A DNA stretch of 64,000 nucleotides from NCBI GenBank assembly GCA_030248295.1, contig JASANH010001643.1, positions 558,001-622,000 on the forward strand, in the 5' to 3' direction. Both the position numbers and the translations under genes were made by a program. How positions within the stretch are numbered: position 1 is the stretch's first letter; the number at the start of each line of letters is the position of its first letter. The notes beneath the pieces were generated by a model. The model did not search any database, was not told the DNA's origin, and saw only the letters and a list, made by a program, of their open reading frames with translations. Source of the DNA: Mesodorylaimus sp. YZB2_4 (taxonomy: Eukaryota > Nematoda > Enoplea > Dorylaimida > Dorylaimidae). Positions 1 to 12,198 of the stretch are shown here, in pieces.

Positions 1-441
1 TTGACGGCAGCAGCAGAGGTACAAAAGGCCGAACGGGAAAAAAATGACGGCGAGGACGATAACTAAGATCAGGACGGTCGTATTCTCGACCACCATACAC
101 TAGCACGAAACAAACTTGTTGCCTTAAAGGTGCATTAGTGGATTAGCGCAGGTTCACTTACTCCGCAAGCAGGGCAGGCACGACCCACGACTATCACTGG
201 GGGGTGGACCAGCGGCTGAAAAGGAATACCGCATGCCATGCTGCAGCTTCGGTCTCTTCTAGGGCCTGGTCTACCCATCTAGGGAATCCATGTACCCCGA
301 CCACATATCATGTGCAGAACTTTGTACCTACCGACTGGACCAGGAGGAGGCGGGGGCGGCTGACCAGGAGGAGGCGGAGGCGGCGGCGGACCAGGAGGAG
401 GCGGAGGCGGCGGCGGACCAGGAGGGGGAGGAGCGGGCATT
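1..441 (-). CDS. BRI3-like (brain protein I3) membrane protein, partial at left edge
   Basis: A small membrane protein of the BRI3 type, a family placed on lysosomal and other endomembranes. Three minus-strand exons are visible. The first, from an ATG at 441, is almost pure proline with glycine (PPPPPPPPG blocks). The second, 215-162, reads PLVHPPVIVVGRACPACG and corresponds to the VVVGGCPVC segment of BRI3. The third, 99-1, reads CMVVENTTVL and then a hydrophobic segment, VLAVIFFPFGLLYLCCC, like the ILFPFG membrane helix of BRI3. Exons 2 and 3 are joined by GT-AG in phase 0. The donor of the proline exon is unresolved: the best site (332/331) does not match the phase of exon 2, so another small exon or a weaker donor is needed. 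The C-terminus lies beyond the window. Family assignment rests on motif order, not on an alignment. Confidence 0.6.
339..431. repeat. In-frame 27-bp GC-rich tandem repeat coding for poly-proline
   Basis: About three copies of a GGAGGAGGCGGAGGCGG-type unit lie inside the proline exon of the BRI3-like gene. On the minus strand each unit encodes eight prolines and one glycine. Such a tract is likely to vary in length between individuals. Confidence 0.75.
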
Positions 442-728
442 TTGGAACAGCTGGCTCAGAATTCACTGAAACGGCGCCTGGAAAACACTGGTCCTAAACA
501 GAAACATTTTGTAGCGCCTGCGAATCGAAGAAAGAACTCTGGTCATACCTCTTCCACGAGGGTGACCGCGTCCGAATACTTGGACGAAGCAGGTACAACA
601 CGACTACACCTGCCATCAGTGCTAGGAGTGTCATGCAACGTACAGTTGGGAACAGGACGCCACTTCACAATGCACCTGCCACTCCTTCAGGCTGGTGCCT
701 AAACGCGTTCCTCTTCTTGTTTTGCCAC

Positions 729-848
729 ATCATCAAGCGCTACAGAGCCCTCGCGGGTGAAGAGACATAAACGATTCCGCGCGTCGAACTCGCCCATAAC
801 TGTGCACCAGTGTGACGGCCAGGCGGCTAACCCACGAGGCCACGATCC
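729..848 (-). mobile_element. SINE family A, copy 1 (diverged, tRNA-derived)
   Basis: The block shares with four other places in the window the series CACTCGAGGG-like, GTCGAACxCGCCC, GCACC, AGGC(A)G, TAACCCAC, GGCCACGA in the same order. Read on the minus strand it looks like a tRNA with an A box near TGGCC...GGGTTAG and a B box TTCGA. This copy is the most diverged of the five and lies between the tetraspanin and the BRI3-like gene, possibly in the last tetraspanin intron. Confidence 0.6.
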
Positions 849-1243
849 AGGTGTTGGGTACCGATATTGATTAGACCGACATTGCATTATGACCACTGCT
901 TCACCTCATACACTTTACACTTACACGACCGGATGTACTGTTCAAGCGGCCAGCCTCTAGCAGGCGTTAGAATATACACCACGGCTACAGTATACTGTAT
1001 GACACAAAGCACAGGAAGCTAGAGACTGTCACCTCATTTAAAAAAGACCCTTTTTTAAAAAAATCATTCTTGCGTAGAGCCAGGGATGCTTCCATTGTTA
1101 GGCACTCGTATCCTTCCATCTCTCACGATCAGTACTCGTAGTGTCGAATACTGCTGCACAAGACGCATGCGAATATCATGGCCAAGATCTGTGAAGGCGT
1201 AGACTATGTCAGAGGAGGGGTCAAACACGGTCACTGTTCCTAC

Positions 1244-2816
1244 CTCAACAGCCACCACACAAGCCGCCACGATGGCCACAATGGTCAGGTGGGTCTTGAA
1301 CATGTCGTACAGTTTGTCACTGCAGCCCTGAAATGCGTATAGTCTAAGATTGTCAGTCGAGTCATTCAAGAATACCACTCAAATGACCCCCCCCCCCCAT
1401 TGGCCCTGCAATAGAGTGTTGACCAGAGGAGCGTACCACACGTTTAGGATCCTCTCCGCAGCGGCAAGACGGAGGTGGGCCCCCGCTTGTTCCAGCATAG
1501 TCAGCACACCCGGTCGCACCACAACATTTCCACTATAAAGAAGAAATCGGGTAAAGGCTTTTTAAACTTTCAAAGGCCTTCATATCTGCATATTACATTT
1601 TCCTGAAGCTGATCCAGTCCTGCTTTGATATCATTATCGCCTGAGTAGTACTTGTCGACTACTGCTTTTTTATAACCGGCACTAATATCGGCTTTTATCT
1701 GCAAGAAAATTTATTATTCTCCATTAGCAAAACTAGTCAAACTAGTATCGGGATTTGGTGGACCGCAACTCACAGCGTCTTTCCGAACAAAAATGTAGAT
1801 CGCACAGGCAACTTCGGCCAAAAACAAGATGAGAATGACTGTGAAGAACTAAAGACCAATTTTACAAATTCTATGCCAACTCTGTAGTCTATGCATACCG
1901 TTCCCAAAAGACACGGACTTTCGCAACATGCCCCGAAGCATCCCAAGCCACCGCAAAGAATCAATGCTCCGCCAACGCCCATGATCACGTAGAGCACAAT
2001 GTGCAGCTGAAATACAAAAACAAGCTATCCATCAACTGTTTGAGAATAATCCAAGATGATAGAAGGCCTCGTTCGCCCGTTCCCCTCGCCAACTGCGGGC
2101 GTGATATGCCTAGCAAGTAAGTCTATAAATTCTTATGCCCTTCCACTGTTCTGTACGCTCGCGAAGAATTAGTTTCTTGCAGGCACAGCACCTGTCATCT
2201 TTCGATGGCAGTAAAAGATACAGTCAGATGCTTCTGGCTGAACATGCGCGAATAAGAAGCGCTTACCTTATTAATTTCGATGGGCGCGTAATTGTTTTGT
2301 GCCAAGCCCTTGTTCACAGTAGCTTCGAAGTTGCTGTCGAAACGTGCCCATAGTGCCACGCCAAGAACAGCACCACCGGCTAGCTGGAACAGACAGTGCA
2401 TTAGAGGTCCAGTCCAAACAGTCCTGCATGCAGTGTTGTGGGTGTGTGGCCTGCGGAGAAGGCAGTGCCTCTCGATACACTCCTCGAGGCGAAGCAGAAA
2501 CCCCTCGTTGATGTCTCTTGTTCCTATGACTAGGAGGCTGCTTGCCATTCGCTCCCTGTTAATGCAGGGCTACCCCGCCAATTAGAGCTATGCCGTCAAG
2601 ATTTAAGTAACTGACTCACATTCCAAATAGGACCCAAAAAGTTTACGATTCATGATACGTCTAGACAGTTGTCTACAGCATTGGCCAAGTACACAACCTT
2701 TTCAAGGCCACCTTCCTTCGGACACGCAATGGCAAGAATAGGATACTTACAAACACCAGAAAGTTGAAAGTGAAAAACACATATTTCACGCACGTTGGTC
2801 CGCACCCGGCCACCAT
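1244..2816 (-). CDS. Tetraspanin (four-TM protein), last exon unresolved
   Basis: A tetraspanin, a four-helix plasma-membrane or endosomal scaffold. Exons on the minus strand are 2816-2751, 2383-2267, 2006-1899, 1848-1774, 1698-1597, 1532-1437 and 1327-1244, all joined in phase 0, giving 216 residues. The first starts MVAGCGPTCVKYVFF (TM1 start); the second ends TM1 and holds the small loop; the third carries TM2 with CGGLGCFGACCESPCLLG; the fourth is TM3 ending IYIFVRKDA. The large loop contains the diagnostic KCCG followed by GCADY and PPSCRC, and the seventh exon starts GCSDKL and enters TM4. The end of TM4 and the tail must lie further left; a stretch near 615-500 reading LLALMAGVVVLYLLRPSIR is a candidate, but I found no splice site in matching phase. 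The family call is firm, the C-terminus is not. Confidence 0.85.
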
Positions 2817-3100
2817 TTCGAAATAAGAATACGTCTATCTTCTGAAATTATATCTTATTGGGCCCTTGTCCCTAAGTACTCCCAAACAGCTACACTATGC
2901 GGAGACTCTTTCACGCACGCACAGGTGGTCGAGAAATGTGACACAGTTCATCTAATCACCCTTTCTCGTCCATTATGCCCTTCCATGTGACTTAATTCCA
3001 CTCATCTATCATCCCCATTCCACATTTCCATAAACGGAGTGCAGTCATCGCATGAGTGACCACTCTACTTCGACCCCAGCCAAGGAACAGTTTCGGAAAA

Positions 3101-3547
3101 ATGGAGACTGTACACTCCAACCGCCCGAATTCGACTAACTTTTCTTCAAAAACGATGGCGAGTAGTGGCGAATCGATAGAGCAGGAGAAAACTAGTTGCG
3201 AGCCAGCTCCTACAATTCCCCCTCGGCATCTACTAAAGCATTCCATGCAGAATACACAAGTAGAGAAGGAGCGAGTGGCACAACTAGTTCTTCTCTAACC
3301 GATACCAGTACACGGCACAGCTGCACCAACCACCTACCTGTCCCGCCCTCCCTTTCCCATCTCTGACACCCCGCCAGTAGAATGCCATTTGTCGAAGTAC
3401 GAGAAAAAAGTTTGCTGTTCAGTCTCTTTTCATATGCAGATCCTCGAGCAGAATCAGTTTGGGAAAGGTGCGAGGCCAGACAGCCATGCCCTGTCCTTGG
3501 CTCATTATTGCGACGCCCAATTGGCCATTGCCCAATCCAAGTATTGA
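3101..3547 (+). CDS. Possible small two-exon gene, 88 aa, unrecognised
   Basis: I do not recognise the product. An ATG at 3101 opens an exon of exactly 53 codons ending at an AA|GTAGAG donor (3259). After a good pyrimidine-rich acceptor (CTCTTTTCATATGCAG) a second exon at 3440-3547 continues in phase 0 for 35 codons to a TGA. The result is a polar, serine-rich N-terminus (residues 1-45) followed by PRHLLKHSMQNTQILEQNQ and a C-terminal segment HALSLAHYCDAQLAIAQSKY that looks like an amphipathic helix. Matching phase, natural codon use and a plausible helix support it; the lack of a known relative is against it. The surrounding 2817-4143 holds nothing else I can identify. Confidence 0.4.
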
Positions 3548-4143
3548 TTGGACGAGCATGGCCAAGTGCTCTAGCAGCCAGACACTAGCTCCTTGTCCTC
3601 GTCGATCGATTATGCTCGCCCTCTCCAACAGCACAATCTAAGTTTACATACACAAAGTAATGACCATCTGCACAATGCACACAGCAACATTACCCCACAC
3701 ATCAATAGCACGCCCACCTGCGTGATCAAAATTATGACAGCGTACAACTGAGAACGACAATACAAGAGAAAACCACGTCATAACATTGGACACACACATC
3801 GATCGTGAAGAGTGGCTACGACCACTTCCATTACTTCACTCCCTTCCAGCAAACACGCTAAACGTAAACCCCATCCATAGGCCCTGAATAATAAGACGTG
3901 GCCGAAGCAAGAACTCAAATAAAAAATAAAATACGGCCTTCAAGCATACAGTACATGCGCCTATGACTTCGCCCATATTCATTTTGAATAACCATCAAAC
4001 TCTGACCTCAATCATCCGAATGCATGTCGCTCAAAAAAGCAAAGAATCAAATTCCAATAAAGCGCCAGACAAATAAGAAGTCAAGAAGTACCAGTCAGAA
4101 AACTAAACGTAATCAGCCATCCCAGCCAAACTCAAGTTTCCTT
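3548..4143. other. Intergenic, about 0.6 kb, no gene seen
   Basis: AT-rich spacer between the possible small gene and the convergent 3' end of the BPTF-like gene. It contains AATAAA-like sites on both strands that could serve polyadenylation, and no other feature I can support. Confidence 0.5.
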
Positions 4144-7100
4144 TCAATAAGGTCTCCCATTCAGCGATATGCCCGCTGTCTGTGGATCGTCCAAAGACTG
4201 CTGTTGTTGCTGCATAATCATCTGCTGCTGTTGTTCGGCTACCGATGCGGCGATTGCTATCTTGACGTCGTGCAGTTCCTTCGTGAAATACTGATCCAAC
4301 ACGTTGGCGCACTGGAATTCGGGCGAATCCGAGGCGTAGTAAGCGCGAGCATTATTAAAAATGGTCGCGACGTCTCGGGCGAATTCTTGCAATGTCATGT
4401 AATTACGCCGCTTCACACGTGTCTCCACGATCGACAAATCTGCAATGACCAAACTTCATTACACCCAACCTGACAAAGCATTCCACTCGACGTCTTACCG
4501 ATCGGTTCCTTGATCATTTCGTAATAAGTTGGCATCTTCTTTGGATCAACGGCCCTTCGAAACGGCCACGACATCTGATGCTCCATTAGCGAACGAACCA
4601 AAAGTAGTAGGTGATTGTAATCCTCCGCATCCAATCGTTTTATGATCGCTGATAAGGGACTGACGATTTCCATCGATGTTGTCGAGACCTGTGCGCCAGG
4701 GTCTTGAGTCATGTCTGGTGCGAGCATCCCAACGTTGCCGGCTATACTGGCCCCGCCTTGAGATGCCTGAACGCAATTCGGACATAAGAAACTTGGCAGC
4801 GTATCCGCTTCCGCTGGCGAAACTCCAACGCAATGACAGTGGTACCAACCGTCGCAAGCATCGCAGCATATGTAGGGCCTGAAAATGTAAACCATTTGGA
4901 AGCGAAAATTTAAGGAAATGTGGAAATGACTAGCGAGTGATGACTAACCCAGAAAAACCTATAAGACACGAATTCCAAATTATTTTGTCTCTTTCCAGTC
5001 AGAAACCTATCAAAATTCCCAAAGGAGGATTTAAAAAGGCAAGTCATAGCTTACTGAGACTCGTCATAGGGCGTTCGACAAATGCAATACAATTCCTGGG
5101 TCGCTCTTTCTTTCTCTTTTTGACAATCCCTGCAGGACCAAGTCGACATCTGACGGCTTTTCTTCTCCGTGATGCCGACGCACTTTCCATGAAACCATCG
5201 TCCGCACAAATCGCACATGACGTAAAACTTGGAACGATCCAATGGTGTACGACAAATGCAGTGTAACTGCTGTTCAAACGCCAATTGTTGCTGGCTGGTC
5301 GTCGTAGACGAGGCCGCGGCTCCAGCGGCTGCCAGTCCCATAATAGCTTCGGCTGCCCGTTGATCTTCTTCGTGCTGCTGCTGGGCGTCCTGCTTGTAGT
5401 AAGCGTCCACTCCTTCGACCATTCCTTCTTCGACGCCCCCTTCTCCATATATAACTCCGCCCACTTCGTACAGACCAGCGCCAGTACTGAACGGAAATGC
5501 TGATGAAGATGCCACACCAGACGCCGAGCCCACAACGTAGTCCAAATTGACGCCGGATGACGACACCCCGGAAGCATCGTAACGAGAACGCTTGCTAGAC
5601 GATACCGCCAGATACGGTGATAACGATGTATCCATTTGGGGAGTAACACGTTTCAGAGGTCCTAAAACAAATATTATACCAACAGGGTTTTGCCTTTGGC
5701 AGAAAAAACAAGATCTCTCCTACTTGACGGCATGGTCCATCCTAATCGGACGCGTTCATTGACCACTTTGCTAACAGCCGATTCAGTAATATGACGCTGA
5801 ATCTCACGATTGACCATCGAACGAATATTGTCTCGTCGCTTATTGATCTCTCGACACCACAAATCAGCTCTTTTGTTTAATTCGTCATCTTGCATACGTT
5901 TGAACTTTCGCTTTAATCGATACTGTCTCCAGTATTCTGTGCGACTTTTCTTTGGTCGATTTTTAGCCTCCTCTCGCTTCCGTTGACGCTCCATTTCGAC
6001 CACTTCATCGATTACTCGATTCAATACCGCTTTGCACTCTTGTAATCTGCTAATCGAAAAGCAAGATGGTCATGAGTTGAGTCGACAAAACAAGAAAACA
6101 GTGCATAACCTACCTACGACGATCCACCTTCTCTCTTAATTCCAGCGCTCGACGATTCAGAGCGAACGGCGACGACTGAGAACTTCCAAGAAGCAAAGTG
6201 CCAGGCACTCGTCCCGACACGTACGTGCCACTAGCGTAACCGCTCAAGGGCCTAGAGGTTCGACGATAAATGTGACCTCCGTATCCGCTTACGGCTCGCA
6301 AAAATGGAACTGCACCAATCGGTTCGAGATCAGGCGGTGCTTCTACAGCGCCTCTCAGATACAACGCAGCACCACCGGCGCCACCCGCCTCGTCGTCTTC
6401 GTCCAAAAAGTATTCGCCACCGCCTCCAGCGTGATCGTCAAAGTATGGGCTTCCGCCTTGATCAGCGGCGGCATCATCATCGGCTTCATCGTAGTAGTCG
6501 TCTTGATACCAAGATGCTTGGCGTTGCACATTTTGCGTTTGTATTGGGCGTCGCTGGTTATTCGGCTGGACACTAATATAGCGACCAGGACCAGTTCCGG
6601 TCAAGCCGCCTTGATTTCGACCCACATATAGATTCTGATGGCCAGACGAATGCGGCGAATGGGAACCACGGTACACATGATCATTCATGACCGATGGTGC
6701 TGCGTTTGACGTGCGTATTAGAGAAGGCTGACGATTGTTGGCGGGAGCTAACTGAAGTTTTCCCCCTTGAGTATCGAAACGGCGTTGATGAGATGGCGCT
6801 TGTTGAGGAATCGATTGCGCCAGCGACGACTGCGACTGAGTTTGTTGAGTCAACGGCAGTTGCACATATTGATAAGTGATCACGCACGGTCCCCCAGGTG
6901 TCTGAGGCTTGTTGCTGATCAATAACGTACGCCCATCGGGTGTTTTGACCAAGACCACGGTATTGGGCTTTGGTTGAGGAATAGCCAATATCGGTGCTTG
7001 TTGTTGCCCCGCACCCGCCGTACCGCCAGTTTGAGGTTGGAGCACTGGTGGTCCTTCATCTTCCTCGTCTCCATCGCCTCTTGCTGCGGTTGTTGCCGCT

Positions 7101-7483
7101 GGCTTTATTGTCAAGGGCTGCTGATTGATAACAATATTTCGTCCACCTATAAACAAGTAGCTTCCTGTTACAAACCAACGCAAAAATTGAGAGTATTATA
7201 ACTTATCGACTACGGGAGCGCTAGTGAACTGCAAAACGTTTCCTGACGGAGAGACCCACTACTGGACTTACCAGTTCCGATACGAATGCTGTTAATGACC
7301 GAACCACCCGCGGGAGGTGCGGGTGCAGTATTCAGGCGCAATCCACTGGTTGTAACCGTTATTCCAGCGACTGCAGGCTTCGTGTGAGATGACTGAGAAA
7401 CTGGAGCGGGTGTCGGAACGTTGTCACCGATGAAAACGTCCTTCGCCACAGTCTTGGGTACTTTATCGTCTTCCTCGTTCATG
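4144..7483 (-). CDS. BPTF/NURF301 C-terminal-type protein: two PHD fingers and a bromodomain, 950 aa
   Basis: A chromatin reader related to the C-terminal half of BPTF, the large NURF remodelling subunit. PHD fingers of this family bind H3K4me3 and the bromodomain acetyl-lysine. Coding exons on the minus strand are 7483-7273, 7146-6114, 6049-5724, 5661-5055, 4878-4499 and 4439-4144; phases agree and the sum is 951 codons. The first 400 residues are low-complexity (Q, P, G and acidic). Next come a basic helical segment (VIDEVVEMERQRKREEAKN) and the block PLKRVTPQMDTSLSPYLA, typical of the BPTF linker. PHD1 starts LHCICRTPLDRSKFYVMCD; PHD2 starts LYCICRTPYDESQPYICCD. The bromodomain runs from SLMEHQMSWPFRRAVDP through YYEMIKEPIDL to ARAYYASDSPEFQCA. 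A glutamine tract ends the protein. The DDT and N-terminal PHD parts of full BPTF are absent. A likely 5' non-coding exon lies near 7560-7650. Confidence 0.9.
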
Positions 7484-8692
7484 GCTATCTGAAATACAAC
7501 ATCAATACATCAAGATATGCATACTGTATACTGTGCAAACACAATAAAATCAATATTACTTGTCTCAGCGATCATCGAACTAGAGGACGACGATTTGTTC
7601 GACAGAAACGAGCCCAATGCGTCCTCTTGAAATCACGCGGCTTTGAATCTAAAAAAATTACGGTACCTGACTCCTATGTACAGTACAATTCATATTGACA
7701 AATGAGAAATTGCCGAAAAGCCATTACTGTAATTTGAGTTATCCCGCTAGACATTCCAACTACAATATGTCGTGCTAAGCGTAGATTTTCAAAAGGAAAA
7801 TCAAAATGAACAAACCTCACCGAGCAAAATCAAAACGTTCGGTTTAAGGAAGGGACCATTCCAAGAGTCAAAAGGCGTCCTATGCATCGTACACATTACG
7901 TCGAGGCAATTATTCGCACGGCAGAAAACGAGCAGAAATTCGTGCACAAAGTAACCATAAACTTACCAAACCCGTAAGAAATTATTTGTCAATAAATGTA
8001 TTTTGATAGAACCGCCTTGTCTCTCGCACACTTTTTCATCGACCGCAACAGCTAAAATCCGAAAATCGTGAGTGCGCATCGACGCTCTCTGGGCGACAGA
8101 TATCGATTTCGCGCACAGGAGACCCCACAACCCGTTGGGAAAAGAGTAATAAAAACTATATAATAAATATGAATATAATTTGCTGACGAGCACTCACGAA
8201 CGAGTTAAAAAGAAACCTAGGCACAAAACTATCAGCTGCTTTTTGTTTTACGCTTCCGTCAGTACAGGTACAGTAGGTGTGTCCCTTGCTTATCAATAAC
8301 TTATGAGTAGGCTTGTAAACTCGGACGCATTCGACCAAATGTGCATTAAATACGTTTCTAACCAAAACAGCAGTGTTAATTGCTTCAAAGAAGCTATTAC
8401 TTCTGACACAGAGGCTTTTATTTAGCAGAAAAATACTCACTGGAAAATATGATCTCCTGCAGGCCATTATGACGCCCAGCGGTTCTCTTCCGGCACGTGG
8501 GGATTCTTATGACAAAATCTGTCTGAACCTGCGCATCAAAGCCGTCTGTTATTAGCCGCGAACTGAGTAGCAAGCCGTTTGAAAATTGGTGTGGTGCAGG
8601 TGCAGGTGATTGGTTGGGTGGCGCAGGCAAGTTCGTGACTTACTTATCGTATTTGAAGTATATTTTATCAACTTGTGTCATAAATTCGATCC
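7484..8692. other. Divergent intergenic region / 5' leaders
   Basis: Spacer between the minus-strand BPTF-like gene and the plus-strand coiled-coil gene, so it should hold both promoters. A stretch at about 7650-7560 on the minus strand ends in a donor-like CAA|GTAAT and has short open frames only; it is probably a 5' untranslated exon of the BPTF-like gene. No DDT or WHIM-type coding sequence is visible here. Confidence 0.45.
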
Positions 8693-11600
8693 ATGGCGTC
8701 CAAACCGAAGGAATCTCCTCGCACTCTTGTCGCACAGTTTTTGGAAAAGCAAAAGGTAGGATCGTTTACATTCGTACTGTATTTTGTGATTTAACAACGT
8801 ATCAAAAAGTTTAAGGACACGGTTTCGGTTTAATTCTTTGCGTTTAGTCATGTTGTGGATCGTGTTACATGGCTTCCACCATCCTTGAAATCCCTAAGAT
8901 CCTCAAAAACTCCCGAAATTTGACTTTCTTAAAACCCTTAAAACCTGAAATTCTGGCGCCTCTTCTAAAAACTTCGCACTTCTTATCCAAGACGATTTTT
9001 ATTCATGTGGCCTTCGACAATATATCTGTCATTCAGTCAGACAAGCCAGAAACCATGCCCCCACCCAGTCGAGTTATATTGTAGTTTTCGTAGCCAACTC
9101 ACCATCGTTTACTATCGTTTAATCGGTTAGGCATGCATATTTATTACTTGCTATCGATATCGGTATTGATTGTGACTATTGAAAATAGGTAGGGCGCTCT
9201 TAGTGGCACAGGCCTGCGAATTGCTTCGGTTAAGCCCCCAATAACGATAGGTCATGGGCTCTACTTCAGCATGTTCTTGTATAGCTTTTATTTCACATAG
9301 TACGCTACAGTAGTATTGTGAAATTAAAAATTGTACTGCAGTATGCAGGAACACGCTGACTATGATCTCCCACGATTTTTCAGTGGGTCTACGATCCAGA
9401 GCACGTAGCTCATTGTTTATGGATTTTTATACGTGTATAGTGAAATCAGCAGAGTAAAGTAACCACTTCACATTTTTTGAAGAGAGAAAGGTGAACCTCT
9501 TTGTGGGGCTTACAGGCACGGATACACAAATAGTGTTTCCGTGCTTACAAGCAGCTTCAGGTCCCTGCTCTACCTGCTTTCTTGTGTGGGCAATGGTATT
9601 ACCGCCTAAACAGCTGCTTGCAAGCCCCGAAAGAGCTATTTTTCTCCGCTCAACTCGAAGAGTTGTAGCGGTCACTTTACTGATTTCTGAATTATGTACT
9701 GTATACACATGCAAGCAATGAGCTAGTTACCATGTGCTCATTGATTGTCTCATTTATTCTGCTCCACCCACATCATCCAGCTTACTGCTAGAGGAACTGC
9801 TCCTACTGATACCATTTTCGCCATCGGTATCGATAATGCCTTTACTGACTGATTGTGGGCAACAGCTAAGCAATTTATGTGGTGGACTCTGGCCTGAATA
9901 GTCGTGGTTCTGGTTTGGCTTTGAATCACAATTTTTGTGCTAAAAGCTCCTTTAAAATTATTGAAGATCTCCCCAAAATCCGTAAAAAAACTGAAATTTT
10001 GGCTTCAAAGCCCTGGTGGGAACCGTGTGTTAACAGGCCTTTGACCGCGCAAATTGTACTGGCCTGCGGCTGTTTTCTGAACAGTATCAAGCGAGCCTTG
10101 GTGTTTATTTTCCTGAAGATGGAATGGGTGATATTGCTGTTAAATAAAGTCGTAGGTGCTGGTGCTCGTCTGTGGCCACTGGTAGGACCCCACGTTGTCC
10201 AGGTTCCGTCAGAAACAAGACAGGAACTGCGTATGCCCTCCATGTAAGTCCGTTGTGCACGCAGTAATAGTGCTACGCAGATAGGATGCATGCAGTTTGG
10301 CCTCTGTGAAGCTCCTTCGAAGAAGGTACTTTTCCACACTACGTCAAAACAGTTTTCCTTCTTTAGAAAGTATGAACTTTAGAACTCGATCGATTCGCCA
10401 ATCATAGTTGGCCCCTTATTGCGCATGTTTGACGTTTTGGTAATTCTATGAGCTCATTGCAGCGCTTCAAATCGGCGCAAGCATTCCCGGGGTTTTTCCA
10501 TTACTTGTGTGCGTAGGCTGGTCATCAGGGCATCGTCCTCGGCGCAAGCTGCCACGAGACTCCTTCGTCTTGAGCCTATTCGGGAATATGCTAGGCCTAT
10601 CATGCAGCAGGTCTATCACGTGCCTAAAGCCGTGCAGTTGCTGAAAACTGAGAAGTCATCTTTTCCTTGTGTGGGTTTAAAATTCCTTAAAAGCAACTAG
10701 CTGATACCCTTATCGATAGATTTTTAATGATTTTGAAGATGCCTAGTTCGGGAATTGATATATTTTGTGTTCTAAATGCAGTCGACAGTTCACCTTGCAG
10801 GTACGCTTGTCAGTAGTGAAGCAGTTTTGACTGGCGTATGCAGCGTCCTGATAAAGTTGGCTCTTATTCCCTACGTCTGTTTTAAGGAAGCTGAGAAAAA
10901 AGATGCGGCGAGATTGAAAGAATTGAAGAAAATATTCATTGATATTCGAAAATTTGTCAATGCCAACGTGGCTACAATGAGGAGACAAACGGCCCGTAAG
11001 TTTATCCCTTTTAGATGGGAACTAGGACGAGCTGTGTGTTTTAGATTTTTCCGCGTCTGATACCTCGGCAGTCAATGCGGCATTGGCGGAAAAATTGAAA
11101 GTCATGAGACAAGAATTGGCAGGTCACACAAATGATGTGAAAAGCCTCTACGATGAGCTCGAGGAAATAGAAAATGATTGGAATGGTAAAATCACTGGTG
11201 CGCCATCTCTTTGTTTGAAACCTGACTTTTTTTAGAACAAATGGTGCAGCTTAAGGAAACCGAGCGACAGATTCACGAGAAAGGAACGGCTTTGGGAGAA
11301 TTGCGTGGACGAAGTTCTGATCTGAAAGGGATGAAGTATGTGTATGAGCTACGAGTATGAACCTGGGAATCTCCAGCATTTTAATCATTGTAGGTTACAA
11401 CTCGAACTGGTGCAAGCCAGCCTTGGTGTCTATTTTCCCGAAGATGGAAAGGGTGATATTGCTGGTAAGTAAAGTTTGTTGATGCTGGGGCTTTGCTTGG
11501 GCCTCACATTGCCTAGGTCAAAAACAAGATAGGAACTACGTAGGCTAACATTATAGTGTCTTGAGGGAGCGAAAGGTAGAGCTGCTTTTGTCACCAGTCA

Positions 11601-11916
11601 CAAATAGCAGGCTTAGGGAGACTACACTAGAAAGAAAAGTTCGCACTAGTACTGCAGGCAAAGGTCGGATGGGGACTGAGTAGGCACAGTTTTGTGCGCT
11701 GCAGAGGCACAGTTTTGTGGTGTGAGAGCCTTCTTGGACACTTGCTTGCTTGCATCATGTGCTTTCTACCTGTTAGTGGTGGTCGGTGACAAGGGTCAGG
11801 GAGGCAAACCAGATATGAAATTAATCTATTGGGGCGAGAATTCTACCAGCGATGAATTGGATAGCGTCAACAAGACTTGGGCCGCCATCGAAGCTATGGC
11901 AGGTGCATCAGAATGA
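8693..11916 (+). CDS. Coiled-coil protein, 195 aa, unrecognised
   Basis: Six exons: 8693-8755, 10887-10995, 11045-11185, 11236-11335, 11394-11464 and 11813-11916. All phases agree and the sum is 196 codons with stop. It starts MASKPKESPRTLVAQFLEKQ. Residues 22 to about 140 are almost wholly charged heptad-like helix (KKDAARLKELKKIFIDIRKF, LAEKLKVMRQELAG, VKSLYDELEEIENDW, VQLKETERQIHEKG). A short non-helical end follows, with LGVYFPEDGKGDIAD and MKLIYWGENSTSDELD. A coiled coil capped by a small C-terminal domain is the layout of several kinetochore and centrosome subunits, but I cannot assign it to one. The acceptor of the last exon (11812) has a poor pyrimidine tract and is the weakest junction. 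Intron 1 (2.1 kb) carries a decayed copy of exon 5. Confidence 0.65.
10095..10245 (+). pseudogene. Decayed duplicate of exon 5 of the coiled-coil gene
   Basis: The segment reads AGCCTTGGTGTTTATTTTCC, TGAAGATGGAATGGGTGATA and TTGCTG, nearly the same as exon 5 at about 11408-11464. The likeness runs on into the following intron (AAACAAGACAGGAACTGCGT here, AAAACAAGATAGGAACTACG near 11525). The donor GGTAAGT of the working exon is TTAAAT here, so the copy should not splice. It lies in intron 1 of the same gene, in the same orientation. Confidence 0.75.
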
Positions 11917-12198
11917 CTAGCTGATTTTGTGGCAATTTTCAGTAGTTTATTTCAAAATAATGAATTTTGTGCATTCATTTTCTGACGTATTTAATTCCAT
12001 TGTTTCTATTAAAATAATGTCGACTCGTTTTTTAGTTTTGCTGATCACTAAACGCGTAAAATACGCGATCTACTTTAAATGCTTATGTGAAAGAACTTTA
12101 CACTTTTGAAAGTGTTGAGGTAAGAATATTTGGGGAATCAGTGTTGTCTAGTCTGGTGCACTCGTTGATTTCTGAATGGTGTCTTGGTAGCTTCTAGA

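Noticed and set aside
1064-1243. Read-through of the tetraspanin seventh exon as its C-terminus
   Set aside because: The residues after VVAVE (VGTVTVFDPSSDIV) are not a membrane helix and a good GT donor sits at the break.
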